Positions 31,706 to 43,299 are shown, counted from the stretch's first letter. The stretch is DNA of 64,000 nucleotides from Bubalus kerabau (GCF_029407905.1 NC_073630.1:50679001-50743000); one strand, 5' to 3'. Notes: generated by a model from the sequence alone, not told the origin. A program made the numbers and translations.

Positions 31706-32689
31706 CACTGCCTTTCGATGGAATGAGTAATGTCTTCTGGCCCCACACTTGAAGGAATAATTATTTAGAGTTGAGATAATCACGGAAGGTTTCCTGGAGG
31801 AATAAGACCTTGAGCCTGGCCTTAGGTATAATAGAAAAACTTTAGTTTTTTTTTTTTTTCTAAGCTCTAGTTTAAACACATGGTATTGTGTTAACACTAG
31901 GAGGACAGAGAACAGTATTTTGATTTTCTAAAAATGTCCTGGGGTTAAAACTTATCTGCCAGCTTCCTCCTGATGTTTATTAAACTCGACGATGCTGCAT
32001 TTGTCTAACCATCACATTTCACTGTTCAATACTGTGAATGACAGCATCTCCCAGAAGAGCTGTGGTGCAAAGCAGAGGATAAAGCTATGGTCCAGGGCCC
32101 GTCACTCAGGGTTAGTGCTTTCACCGCCTTCAGCAGGATATGAACATCATAGTTTAAAAGGGGGTAGAAGTTGAATTTGCTTCTTCAGGGCTATTCCTAG
32201 CTATACAGTAAATGTTCTTAATACTTGATAAATGTCAAAAAAGCCCCTCCAACTTTGCAATCTGATAAAATTGACACCTTTCACTGCTCAGGTGAGAACT
32301 CTGCCAAGCTATAAGTTTATGTGTTTCCTTGTTGATAATAGACACAGCTCATGATGATGGAAATTTGTCCAATTTGTACCCACTAAGATTATTGGAGAAT
32401 ATTCTTCTAAAGTGATTGACAGCACACAATATAGTGAGACCTTTTTATTCCCTGTATTAATATAATATGAACTGTGAGAAGATGAAAGCCTCATTTACAT
32501 AACCTGAGATAAAAGAAGGTGAAATGTTGTAATTATCCTTTCAAGCTAAATTTTCAACTGCTATTTAAATTAACCTAGGTGAAGAGCAAGTTAACCCCAA
32601 GGAGAGCTCTTGCCCCATGAAATCTACTTGAGAAATCAGGACTGTTGGCAAACTGGCCAATCAATGAGCTGTTGCCTGTTGAGATACAA
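31706..32689. other. Unassigned sequence
   Basis: No gene or repeat was recognised. A T run lies near 31848-31860. Confidence 0.5.
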
Positions 32690-32944
32690 GGGACTTCCCA
32701 GGTGACTCAGTGGTAAAGAATCTGCCTGCCAATGCAGGAGATGCAGGAGACGTGCATTCGATTCCTAAAAGAGAAAACACTGATTATTTCACAGTTAGGG
32801 TGGTCGGGAAGATCCTCTAGAGGTGGAAATGCAACCTATTCCAGTATTCTTGGCTGGAGAATCTCAAGTACAGAGGAGCCTGATGGGCTACAGTACATAG
32901 GATCTCAAGAGTCAGACATGACTTAGCAACTAAATCACCACCAC
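32690..32944 (+). mobile_element. Bov-tA SINE with an internal ~35-bp insertion
   Basis: The head (GGGACTTCCCAGGTGACTCA) and A tail (CCAGTATTCTTGGCTGGAGA to GACTTAGCAACTAAATCACC) are separated by a foreign stretch, AAAAGAGAAAACACTGATTA and following (about 32767-32801). This lies between the B-box-like ATTCGATTCC and the GTCGGGAAGATCC segment. Confidence 0.85.
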
Positions 32945-33176
32945 CAGAGTGGGTCAGGAATCTAGATGAGGCTTATCTGAGTGTCTCTGGTTCAAGGTTG
33001 TGTGGTTGTAGCCATGCTGCCGCAGTCTCATCTCAAAGTTGACTAAAGGAGGGTTCATGTCCAGAACCTCTTAAGTGACTGTAGGAAGGAGTTCCTACTT
33101 TGCAGCCTGTTGGAGTGAGAGCTTCAGTTTCCTGCTGGCTGTTGATTAGAGGACTCTTCCATCAGTTCTTCATTTT
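32945..33176. other. Unassigned sequence
   Basis: Short unique gap before the BovB target site. No gene or repeat is seen. Confidence 0.45.
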
Positions 33177-33194
33177 GTGGACTTCATCAGATCA

Positions 33195-34210
33195 GATCAG
33201 ATCAGTCGCTCAGTCGTGTCCGACTCTTTGCGACCCCATGAATTGCAGCACACCAGGCCTCCCTGTCCAACACCAACTCCCGGAGTTCACTGAGACTCAC
33301 GTCCATCGAGTCAGTGATGCCATCCAGCCATCTCATCCTCTGTCATCCCCTTCTCCTCCTGCCCCCAATTCCTCCCAGCATCAGAGTCTTTAACAATGAG
33401 TCAACTCTTCACATGAGGTGGCCAAAGTACTGGAGTTTCAGCTTTAGCATCATAACTTCCAAAGAAATCCCAGGGCTGATCTCCTTCAGAATGGACTGGT
33501 TGGATCTCCTTGCAGTCCGAGGGACTCTCAAGAGTCTTCTCCAACACCACAGTTCAAAAGCATCAATTCTTTGGCGCTCAGCCTTCTTCACAGTCCAACT
33601 CTCACATCCATACATGACCACAGGAAAAAACATAGCCTTGACTAGACGGATCTTTGTTGGCAAAGTAATGTCTCTGCTTTTCAATATGCTATCTAGGTTG
33701 GTCATAACTTTCTTTCCAAGGAGTAAGCGTGTTTTAATTTCATGGCTGCAGTCACCATCTGCAGTGATTTTGGAGCCCAGAAAAATAAAGTCTGACACTG
33801 CTTCCACTGTTTCCCCATCTATTTCCCATGAAGTGATGGGACCAGATGCCATGATCTTCGTTTTCTGAATGTTGAGCTTTAAGCCAACTTTTTCACTCTT
33901 CACTTTCACCTTCATCAAGAGGCTTTTTAGTTCCTCTTTACTTTCTGCCATAACGGTGGTGTCATCTGCATATCTGAGGTTATTGATATTTCTCCCGGCA
34001 ATCTTGATTCCAGCTTGTGTTTCTTCCAGTCCAGCATTTCTCATGATGTACTCTGCATATAAGTTAAATAAACAGGGTGACAATATACAGCCTTGACGTA
34101 CTCCTTTTCCTATTTGGAACCAGTCTGTTGTTCCATGTCTAGTTCTAACTGTTGCTTCCTGACCTGATACAAATTTCTCAAGAGGCAGATCAGGTGGTCT
34201 GGTATTCCCA
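33195..34210 (-). pseudogene. BovB reverse transcriptase C-terminal half, remnant
   Basis: The longest open part, 34083-33409, carries CLFNLYAEYIMRNAGLE, the intact Tyr-Ala-Asp-Asp catalytic box at 33961-33972, GLKLNIQKTK, and the C-terminal region IDAFELWCWRRLLRVPRTAR. A TGA stop follows HLM at 33406-33408. A single-base deletion near 34167 (TATCAGG where another copy here has TATGCAGG) shifts the frame upstream. RT motif A is missing because of the inversion and deletion. Confidence 0.88.
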
Positions 34211-34216
34211 TCTCTT

Positions 34217-34755
34217 TACAGTCAGCAAAAACAAGACCAGGAGCTGACTGTGGCTCAGACCATGAACTCCTTATTGCCAAATTCAGACTTAAATTGAAGA
34301 AAGTAGGGAAAACCACTAGACCATTCAGGTATGACCTAAATCAAATCCCTTATGATTATACAGTGGAAGTGAGAAATAGATTTAAGGGCCTAGATCTGAT
34401 AGATAGAGTGCCTGATGAACTATGGAATGAGGTTCATGACATTGTACAGGAGACAGGGATCAAGACCATCCCCATGGAAAAGAAATGCAAAAAAGCAAAA
34501 TGGATGTCTGGGGAGACCTTACAAATAGCTGTGAAAAGAAGAAAGTGAAAAGCAAAGGAGAAAAGGAAAGATTTCAACATCTGAATGCAGAGTTCCAAAG
34601 AATAGCAAGAAGAGATAAGAAAGCCTTCTTCAGCGATCAATGCAAAGAAATAGAGGAAAACAACAGAATGGGAAAGACTAGAGATCTCGTCAAGAAAATC
34701 AGAGATACCAAAGGAACATTTCATGCAAAGATGGGCTCGATAAAGGACAGAAATG
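34217..34755 (+). pseudogene. Inverted BovB segment: endonuclease C-terminus and linker
   Basis: Encodes the GADCGSDHELLIAKF endonuclease end, then KKVGKTTRPFRYDLNQIPYD and the linker up to GSIKDRNG. The frame is broken once at about 34545, with an early stop after AVKRRK and continuation in another frame (KSKGEKERFQHLNAEFQ). The segment ends precisely at the right target-site duplication. Confidence 0.88.
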
Positions 34756-34766
34756 GTGGACTTCAT

Positions 34767-36614
34767 AGGGCAGCTCAAAACATGCCGAATTCCTCAAGGT
34801 GAGTGAGTGAATGAAGGGAAATGAACATCCAGGACAGCAGCCACAGTTTTCCTATAACCTGATCTCACGAGGGACATCCCATTGCTTTTCTACATTAATT
34901 AGAAGCATGTCAGTAATTTCAATATGCCCTTAAGGGGAGAGGATTATGCAAGGCTGTTAAACCAGAAGATGGGGATCACTGGGGTCATCGTAGAGGCTGT
35001 CTCCCACAACATCAAATGTTCCTCCACCTTGTTTACTTCAGAACAGTGATTTTGGATATAGGAAGTGATTATTCTGTGTCTCTAGCTAGAGGAAAACAAT
35101 AATCTTTACAACAAGATGCTATTTACTTAAGGAAGGTAAATTCCAGCCCTACGTTGAAACATGTGAAATATTGGCAATTGCAATGACTTTAGAGGACTGT
35201 CAATATAAGAAAATTAATAATCATTTAATGTCAAGGATGTAGAGGAGAAGCACAGATGTGCCACCTTATAAACTGAGTTAAGTCTTCTTGGTTGGCTACA
35301 GATAGCTTGTAATCATAGTTTATCAATCTTCTGTTTGCTCCGAAGTCACATGAAAACTCGTATATTTTAGCTTGATTATTGCCATAGCCTTTTCCTATAC
35401 TAGGCATGGTGACAAATGTTGTTATTCTGGGTCAAATAGCTAAGTGGACGCATTCGTCTTGGTGCCCTCCTTCCCTTTCTGATTCTCATCATCTCTGCCA
35501 AGTCCTGTTGGCAAGAAGAGATATGAAACCAGTAACTTGGAAGCACATCAAAGTATTAGCTCATCCAATGGTATTTGCATTTTAAGCCTGGCTTTGTGGA
35601 ATGAAATCTTTGTCCTCTGAGGAAGGAATTTCAGCAAAACAGGTGGGAAAGAAGTGTTCTCTCCAGAGAGAGAAGCAGAGGGTAAAAAGCCTCAATTCAC
35701 ATTTAGTAGGAATTACCTGTCCTTCCTAAAGGTAAAGTCCGATTTCTGTTTCCAACCATTGGTCATGGAACAGTGTGCTGTGTTGAAGGTCATTACTTTT
35801 CTGGTTCACAGCAGATTATACCATTTGTTTTCTGGTATTTAGCTCCTATCCCTTGTGAAGATAAGAAAGGGACAATCTTGCTGGAGAAGAGCTCTATTAT
35901 TTCTTTTATAGAGAGCAGAGATGGTGAATAAGGTGGGTTTGGTGATGGGAAAGGAAATTGACATAAATTGTGTGCTGTTCATGTCATGTTTTACTTTTAT
36001 CTATGAGAAGTAAATGTTAGTATTTCTAGTTTTCACATAAGAAAATGTGTATTTAGTAAAACTGGGTGATTTTCTGCATCCTCAAAATCTGGATAATGCT
36101 AGCCTTTCCCTCATAGGGTTAATTGGATGAACACCTAAAAGTGTTGGTTAAAGGCTTGTGTTGTTCTCATCACTATTATTGCAGTTTGACAAAGTCACGT
36201 AGTTAGGAATTAGCAGGATGAGGCTATGAACCAAGATACCTTATTCAACCTTTTCTGCTTCCTCTAAAATAAGTAATTCGATAGCTGGTGATGGGATGTT
36301 GATTCAGGTGGGTGAGAGAGCAAGGGAGAAGGGAAAGAATTGCAAGTAGTAGAGGAAAGAGGCTGTGAGATGGTTTATGTGACAAGAGCAGCTGAGGAGT
36401 GTGGGAGTTGATATAGGCACACATGAATTGCTGGAGGGCTTTAAAGTCAACTGTGATTTATTTGAATTTGATATGATATTGAATGCCACGGGAGGATGTT
36501 GGGAGGATGCATTATTTGGTCAAAGCAGGGGTGGGGAAAAAGTTTTATGGGTGACATTCTCAGCTATTAATAAAGAAGGTCGGAGGACAAGAGGCTTCTT
36601 TTAAAAATAAACCA
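34767..36614. other. Unassigned unique sequence
   Basis: About 1.8 kb without a recognised repeat, apart from a possible very old repeat near 36350-36530 (GGAGGGCTTTAAAGTCAACT). No supported gene. Confidence 0.5.
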
Positions 36615-36664
36615 AGACCTGGGATAGGAGGAATAGCCGGCAGTAATACCTTTGTTGTTTTTTA

Positions 36665-36858
36665 GCCAATAAGTCATGCCGACTCTTTGGACTCTGTGGA
36701 CTGTAGCGCCAGGCTTCTCTGTCTGTGGGATTTCCCAGGCAGGAACACTGCAGTGAGTTTCCATTTCCTTCTTCAGGGAATCTTCCTATCTCAGGGGTTG
36801 AATGCACATCTCCTGCATTGGCAGGCGAATTCTTTACCACTGAGCCACCAGGGAAGAC
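36665..36858 (-). mobile_element. Bov-tA SINE flanked by long imperfect direct repeats
   Basis: Reversed A tail (TTTAGCCAATAAGTCATGCC) and head ending GAGCCACCAGGGAAGA. The flanks 36615-36652 and 36857-36895 are alike over ~38 bp (GAC..GGATAGGAGG..AATAGC..GG..TACCTT), longer than a normal target duplication. Confidence 0.85.
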
Positions 36859-36895
36859 CCAGGATAGGAGGAAATAGCAGGTAGATGGTACCTTA

Positions 36896-37365
36896 GAATG
36901 GGCTAAACAAACATTGGACTGCCTTAGTTCTTGGCCATTTCCCCCACTAGACTTAGAATCTATGACGGGTTTCATCGAGATAATGTGATTGGCACCTGGG
37001 GACGATATCCGAGCACTATGGGAATGAGCGGTTTTGCATGGAGCCAGAAATCCAGGGAGAGTTGCCAACACATCTTCAGGGTTTGATATTTGCCAGTAGT
37101 GAGGACCAAATGAGGTGTGGGTTTCTGCAAAAGACTGCACAGATGAAGTTTGAAGAATTCAAAAAGTAGAATTATCCACAGAGGCAGGGTGATTGCCAGA
37201 CTGAAAGTATGGTGAAAAGCTCTGTGATTCAAGAGTTCCTGACTCACATTGGAGTTGAGATGGATTAATGTGAATTAGAGGCAGTGGAAAGTGCTGTGAT
37301 GGTGAGGAGGGTGCCTGCAGTGACAAGGCTCCAGTCTTTTTCTTTTTTAAACTTTCGTTCTCCCT
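36896..37365. other. Unassigned sequence
   Basis: No gene or repeat was recognised. Confidence 0.5.
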
Positions 37366-37499
37366 TATTTATTTATTTATTTTTTTTGGCCAAGCCATAG
37401 GGCATGTGGGAATCTTAGTTTTCAGGACCAGGGATGGAACCTGTGCCCTCTGCAGTAGAAGGATGGTGTCTTAACTGCTGGACCACCAGGGAGGTCCCA
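37366..37499 (-). mobile_element. CHR-type tRNA SINE, short
   Basis: Reversed tail (ATTTATTTATTTATTTTTTT) then GCATGTGGGAATCTTAGTTT, AGGACCAGGGATGGAACCTG and TGCTGGACCACCAGGGAGGT. Confidence 0.8.
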
Positions 37500-38071
37500 G
37501 AGGGTTCTAGTCTTGAAGGGACTTTAAGCTAAGCTACATGTCTGGGCTTTGTTTAGTGGAAGAGAGAGGTGAATGCTATGCTCCTGTTCTCTTCTTTATG
37601 TAGTGGAGAAATGCCAACTCCAGTGGGCTGAGAAGGGCATAGACCCTGTTTGCATGTACTAATTGATTTCCTTTTCAGGGAGATACCACCTTTTATCAGC
37701 AGGGCCACAGTTTTCAAGATGCTAGGCCATGGGAAGAAGTATTTTGTTCACCTGTGCCTTCCTGGGAGTTGACTAGATTGATTGGTTGGTCTCCCTCAGT
37801 TTCAGTCAATTTCTGAGCTCATTCAGACCTGGGCAGGAAATGTATTAGCAATCTGAGCTTCTCTGCCTGGTGGTGTCTAGATCATATTTTGGTCACAGAA
37901 TCGTAAGCATCAAGGATGAGTCCTTCCTCACTCCCTCTGAGGGATCTGCTCATGGTATCTCCAGCCTCTGACTGGATTTCCTGTGAATCAATAAACCATC
38001 AGGAACCTTCTATAATTGGAGACATTATTTTTAGTGAAAACTTTTGTTTTGTTACTTGTTGCAAAGTATCC
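37500..38071. other. Unassigned sequence
   Basis: No gene or repeat was recognised. Confidence 0.5.
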
Positions 38072-38195
38072 TTTCAGTTCAGTTCAGTTCAGCTGCTCAG
38101 TTGTGTCTCTTTGTGACCCCATGAATCGCAGCATGCCAGGCCTCCCTGTCCATCACCAACTGGAGTTCACTCAAACTCATGTCCATTGAGTCATC
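38072..38195 (-). mobile_element. BovB LINE, short 3' end
   Basis: (TTCAG)n tail then GCTGCTCAGTTGTGTCTCTT, GACCCCATGAATCGCAGCAT and CCAGGCCTCCCTGTCCATCA, reaching only ~120 bp into the element. One or two small internal deletions. Confidence 0.85.
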
Positions 38196-38224
38196 CTGGC
38201 AACTTCTTGAGCCACCTTACTTCA

Positions 38225-39110
38225 TGTGTATTTTCTCAGTAGTCAAGATATGGAAACCTAAGTATATATCAGTGGATGAATGGATGAGAAAGATATATAT
38301 ATATATATATATGTATACACACACATATACATACAGTGGAATTTATATAGCTATAAAAAAAGAAATGCTGTCATTTATGACAACATGGATGAAATTTGAG
38401 GGCATTATGCTAAAAGAAACTAAACAGAGAAAGACAAATATGGCATGATATCACTCATATGTGGACTTAAAAAAAAATATTTGTTTATTTATTTGGCTGT
38501 ACCAGGTTTTGGTTGTGGCATGTGAATTCTCAGCTGGGGCCTTTGGGACCTAGTTCCCTGACCAGAGTTTGAACCCCAGCCCCCTGCATTGGAAGTGTGG
38601 GGTCTTAGCTTCTGGACCACCAGAGAAATCCCCATATGTGGACTCTTAAAAGAAAAAAAAAGACTAACTCTTAGAAAGAGAGTAGAAAGTGGTTGCCAGA
38701 AGCTCAGGGGTTGGGTTTATCAGAAACAGAGGAAATAGAGAAAGATTGGTAAATGGGTACAAACTTTTCAGCTATAAAATGAGGGGGGTTTAACATATTA
38801 CATATAGTTGGTAACATTATATATCTAACATTGTATATCTTGTATTACTATATATAACTTATTACATGATATTTTGTTATATATAAGTTATATTATATAA
38901 TCAAAGCTTTCTAAGAGAGTAGAACTTGGATGTTCTCACCAAAACCACCCCCACAATATGCATATGTTAATTAATTAGATGGTGGAATCCTTTCACAATG
39001 TGTATTTATATCACATATATGTATATCATATCACCATGATGTATATTTTAAATATCATGCTGTTTTAATTGTCAATTACATGTTAATAAAGCTGGAAAAA
39101 ATCCAATTCT
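38225..39110 (+). mobile_element. Old L1 LINE, 3' part, with a CHR SINE insertion
   Basis: The sense L1 end AACCTAAGTATATATCAGTG, ACAACATGGATGAAATTTGA, GACAAATATGGCATGATATC, AGAAAGTGGTTGCCAGAAGC runs to the 3' UTR with TCAATTACATGTTAATAAAG and a short A tail. A CHR SINE interrupts it at 38468-38632. Includes an (AT)n/(CA)n stretch at 38292-38328. Confidence 0.8.
38468..38632 (-). mobile_element. CHR-type tRNA SINE
   Basis: Reversed A/T-rich tail then TTGGCTGTACCAGGTTTTGG, GTTCCCTGACCAGAGTTTGA and TCTGGACCACCAGAGAAATC. Flanked by the perfect 12-bp duplication CATATGTGGACT (38456-38467 and 38633-38644), which proves insertion into the L1. Confidence 0.92.
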
Positions 39111-39126
39111 TAATTGCTACATCAAA

Positions 39127-39352
39127 CTGTGGGCTTCCCTGGCGGTTCAGTGGTAAAGAAGCTGCCTGCTAATGCAGGAGATGCAGATTCAATCCCTGGG
39201 TAGGGAAGATCCTCTGGAGAAGGAAATGAAAACCTACTGCAGTATTCTTGCCTGGGAAATTCCATGGATCAAGGAGGCTGGCAGGCTCAGTCCATGGGGT
39301 CGCAAAGAATCAGACATGACTTAGCGACTGAGCACGCATGCATGACACACAC
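39127..39352 (+). mobile_element. Bov-tA SINE
   Basis: Head GGGCTTCCCTGGCGGTTCAG, A tail ending GACTTAGCGACTGAGCACGC and a CA-rich tail. Flanked by the 8-bp duplication ACATCAAA (39119-39126 and 39353-39360). Confidence 0.9.
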
Positions 39353-39360
39353 ACATCAAA

Positions 39361-40397
39361 ATGTCTCCTTGACAATAGCTAAGCATCAGAAATAAGTTAA
39401 ATTATGTTCAGTGAATTCTGCTTGAAAATGTAGGCAAGGAACTAATATACTTTAGGCATATTTAAGCAAAAGGCTGATGACTTAATCATGTAAGCTTTAG
39501 TTATCTGGATAAACCACTTAAGTGGACTAGACAGACAGAAAAAAGGAGCCACTGTGATGCTATGTCGTATTAGGCGCACTCTAAGCAATTACATCAAATA
39601 TTGAATAGTCACTTTGAATTTTGTCCCTCAAGAGGTGACATCAGCCTTTTGCTTCTCATTCTCAGTAGAGATCTATTCACAGTGTCTTGGATCTTTGCAG
39701 AATCTCTCAGCTCATTGTTCAGACCCCGTTTACTTTATTTCCCTAGTTTATGGAATTTGAGGTCATGATGGTTTTTTTTTTAAATGGTATAAAAGTTGTT
39801 AAGATTTCAGTAACTGAAGTTTCACGGATCTAGATGCAAGTTTTCTGTAGCACAATGAGAATGCCTTTAAAGTCAGTCTGTTAGGTTTGACACAGTCTGT
39901 GTCAACTACAAGTTTCTACATACTTATTCTGAATTCTTTATCTGATATCAGAAGTTGTTTATTTGTCTTCTCTTAACCTCTTTTTTTTTCCCTTAAGTTG
40001 TATACTTCTTCCCTGACATAACATCAATTTCTTCAGCACTGCAGTTTTGATTTGTCCATGAAATAAAGGCCTGTGCTCCTCTACATAATCCTTCAGAATA
40101 TTTTTTCCTGTTGTATAAAATGCCTTGATTATTTCTGAAATCATTCTGAGGATCTATAATGTGTCCCTTCTATTTGCCTTTGGACACTTAGATAATTTTC
40201 TAAAAACCCTGAATAGTATGGATGGTTACAAACCTACAGTTTAGTCTTAAAGTTAGTATCAAAATCCAAATTCTGCAAAGACATATTCTAAAGAGTATTT
40301 CTATTGACTGTTAAAATAACAGAGCATATTATTTTAAAAACAGCCACTTTGCTTTTGAGTGCATTTTGTGTTTACGTTTGAACAATTTTCCATTTCT
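39361..40397. other. Unassigned AT-rich sequence
   Basis: No gene or repeat was recognised. Confidence 0.5.
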
Positions 40398-40465
40398 CCC
40401 CTTCCTTCCTTCTTGCCTTCTTTTCTTCCTCCCTCCCTCCCTCCCTTTCTTCTTTCCTTCCTTCC
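40398..40465. repeat. Polypyrimidine tract (CTTC/CCTC)n
   Basis: About 68 bp of almost pure pyrimidine on the plus strand, CCTTCCTTCC and CCTCCCTCCCTCCC types. Confidence 0.9.
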
Positions 40466-40735
40466 ATAAATAGTTATCAAATACCCACAGGTGGCAAATC
40501 CTGATCTAGACACAGGTGTGTTTCAGGAAGAACAAGATGTCAGTGTGGCTGGAACAGAGTGAGGAGGTGATGGTAGGAGATGAGGCTATAGAGGTGGAGA
40601 GGTGACAGTAGACAAGATCTTGCAGAGTCTTACAGGCCGTTGTAAAAATGTCACCTTTTGTCTGATGAGTTGTGGGGCTGTCAGAAGGTTTGAACAGCAA
40701 GGTGACATCATCTAGCTCACTGTATCACTTTGTTT
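40466..40735. mobile_element. Probable old repeat (L2-like start and unnamed segment)
   Basis: The beginning resembles a reversed L2 end (ATAAATAGTTATCAAATACC). The following GATGAGGCTATAGAGGTGGA..CTTACAGGCCGTTG..CAAGGTGACATCATCTAG is typical of an ancient dispersed repeat whose name I cannot give. Confidence 0.35.
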
Positions 40736-41106
40736 GTCAATATGTTGAGAATAGACTCTAGAGGGAGGACAGACAGATGCAGGAAGCCTAGCTAGGGAAC
40801 TGTCATAATAATCTAAGCCGGAGGTGATGCTTTTTGGACCAGGGTGGAAGTAGGGAGAAGTGGTCAATGCTGGATGTATTTTGGAGGTAGAATCAATAGG
40901 ACTTACAGTTAGAGTAGACATGATGAGGAGAGTAGATGAGGGGAAGACAGGACTAAGGGGGTGATTCTAAGGAGTTTGAACTGAGTAACCACAAAAAAGA
41001 AAAGAGTTGCTATCATGAGGCAGGAAGAATGAGGGTAATTTTAGACATGATGGGTTATAGATGCCTGTTAGGTGTCTAGGTGGAGATATTTTACCTACAT
41101 GTGGTG
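40736..41106. other. Unassigned sequence
   Basis: No gene or repeat was recognised. Confidence 0.45.
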
Positions 41107-41226
41107 GTTTAGCTGCTGAGTCATGTCCGACTCTTGCAACCCCATGGATTGTAGCCCACCAGGCTCTTCTGTTCATGGGATTTCCCAGGCAAGAATACTG
41201 GAGTGGGTTGCCATCTCCTCCTCCAG
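41107..41226 (-). mobile_element. Single Bov-A unit SINE
   Basis: Reversed A unit from TTTAGCTGCTGAGTCATGTC to GTTGCCATCTCCTCCTCCAG. No tRNA-like head. Confidence 0.88.
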
Positions 41227-41859
41227 TTTCCATATATAGTTGGAATTTCAAACCATGAGAATAAATGAGGTGTCTAAAGTGAATGATGATAGGGAAGAGT
41301 TTCCTGTGTTTGGAGGGTAGGGGGATAAGGGAAAACCAGTCAAAAAAGAAGTGATTAAGTGAAGAAAATGTTTCAAGGAGCAGAAAGTAATAAACTATGC
41401 CACATCCTGCCCTTAGATACATATGAGGACTGAGAGCTGTCCCTTGGACATGGAAATATGGAGAACTGGTAAAAATCTGCAAGAATAGACAGTTGCATTG
41501 ATCTGTTTTTCTGGAAGGAAATGCAGAAGGTGGAGTAGTTGAAGATGAGAATCTAAGGCAAACTGATATTTAACTAATGTCATCAGAATCAACTGTAAGA
41601 GAAGGTGGCAATCTGAGTGACCCAGAACATTCTAACTGCTTTTCATGTTGTCTGAGAGGATAAGTATCTTGGACACTATTAATCTTCTGAGATTTATCAG
41701 TCATCAAACTTGGCCTTTCAGGTCTAGAAACTTCAGTAATGAAGGGATTTTGCAAAGAGACCCTGATTGACTAGACTCTTAAGGCTCAATCTAATTAGAA
41801 CCTGGATAAAAAGCATTAAATATGCTTTCAGCTACTTTGATTGATTTTTGAATTAAATT
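41227..41859. other. Unassigned sequence
   Basis: No gene or repeat was recognised. Confidence 0.5.
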
Positions 41860-42050
41860 ATTAATTCATTTGTTCAAAATATTTATTAAGCATTCACTAT
41901 GTATGTGTGAGTCAGTTGTTAAAGACAGAAAGATGAGTGTGGTGTAATCTTGAAGGGATAAACACATAAACCGATAGTGACAGTACAAACTGATTAGGCT
42001 ACAATAGAGGGACTTCAAAGGCACTTCAAAATGCTGTAGGAACAGTAAAC
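41860..42050 (-). mobile_element. L2 LINE 3' end, antisense
   Basis: ATTCATTTGTTCAAAATATT, TATTAAGCATTCACTATGTA, GATAAACACATAAACCGATA follow the reversed L2 3' end and upstream order, diverged. Confidence 0.55.
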
Positions 42051-42100
42051 AGCAGAACACAGCAGGACTAGAGATTCATAAGGCAACTAAAAAGAGAAAG

Positions 42101-42359
42101 CACTGACACCCCACTCCAGTACTCTACCCTGGAAAATCCCATGGATGGAGGAGCCTGGTAGGCTGCAGTCCATGGGGTCGTGAAGAGTCGGACATGACTG
42201 AGCAACTTCACTTTCACTTTTCTCTTTCATGCATTGCAGAAGGAAATGGCAATCCACTCCAGTGTTCTTGCCTGGAGAATCCCAGGGACGGGGGAGCCTG
42301 GTGGGCTGCCGTCTATGGGGTCACATAGAGTTGGACATGACTGACGTGATTTAGCAGCG
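42101..42359 (+). mobile_element. Bov-A2 SINE
   Basis: Two A units with the CTTTCACTTTTCTCTTTCAT linker. Flanked by the 11-bp duplication AAAAGAGAAAG (42090-42100 and 42360-42370). Confidence 0.92.
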
Positions 42360-42370
42360 AAAAGAGAAAG

Positions 42371-43299
42371 GGGATTTAGACCTCCAGCAGGAGGCTGGAT
42401 TGGACAATGTTGAGTGGTCCTTGAAAATTTGAACTTCATGAAAACAGTGAATGTGGTCCTGCATCTGGGCAAGAAGAGTCAGACTCACATGTATATGGGA
42501 AAATCTTTATCAGGATACAAGATAAGAGAGTCTGTATAGCCCCAAGTTTGACAACACGGCTGGAGGAAGGTTAAGTAATGCCCCAAGACCAGATCAGCAA
42601 TTGTTCTCGCTTTGCCCTTCCATCACTTACAATAAGAGGCTTAAGTATGGGTTACGTAATAGGCTGATGAGTTAAATGCTAGCCAGATCCAGCCAGCTGT
42701 GTTTACAAACAAAGGGGAGTGGAAACTCTCATTTCATGAAATGGAAACAAATGTTATGTCTAAGCACACCTTCAAACCAAAATTTAAAATTTTAATTACC
42801 CACCATGTCCCCCAAAACTTTTTTTTAAAGTAATATAAAGGTAAACATGACAAAAACAATGATAAAGAAAAAACCCCAGTCAAGTTGAGATTGACTGTGA
42901 AAGAGTTAAGGACACATTAGCTAGGGAGAAAAACTCTGAGGTGCCTCCCTTCCCTTCCCTTTGTACCCTAAACACATATTTATTTTGTCTAATGGTGAAT
43001 TCACATCTCTTGTTTAATGCTGGTAGACAGCAACATGAATCAGATTTGAAGGTTTAAGGAGATAGTTATTATACATGGCTGAGCCTAGAGAGAAAGCCAG
43101 GATAATCATGGTGCTTTGAAAGGATGTAGATCTGCGTATTAATTAAGCAGGTTTTCCTTATGATATGCTAAGAGCTCAGGACCTGGCAATGACTTCTTTG
43201 GACAACAACCACATTCACAACAGCACTGCAGTTACAGGATGAAGAAGAATTAACTTTTTGTAAAGAACTTAATATATATTTGACATTGAGCTCCATATT
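42371..43299. other. Unassigned sequence
   Basis: No gene or repeat was recognised. Confidence 0.5.

Larger units (their letters stand above)
33188..34755 (-). mobile_element. BovB LINE with 5' inversion (twin-priming structure)
   Basis: From 33188 to about 34216 this is antisense BovB, beginning with a (ATCAG)n tail and running from the 3' end up to the RT segment MGIPDHLICLLRNLY. At about 34216/34217 the orientation flips. 34217-34755 is sense BovB from the endonuclease C-terminus to KDRNG. The piece that should lie between the two parts (roughly 600 bp of RT) is absent. An 11-bp duplication GTGGACTTCAT flanks the whole unit (33177-33187 and 34756-34766), so it entered as one event. Confidence 0.95.
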
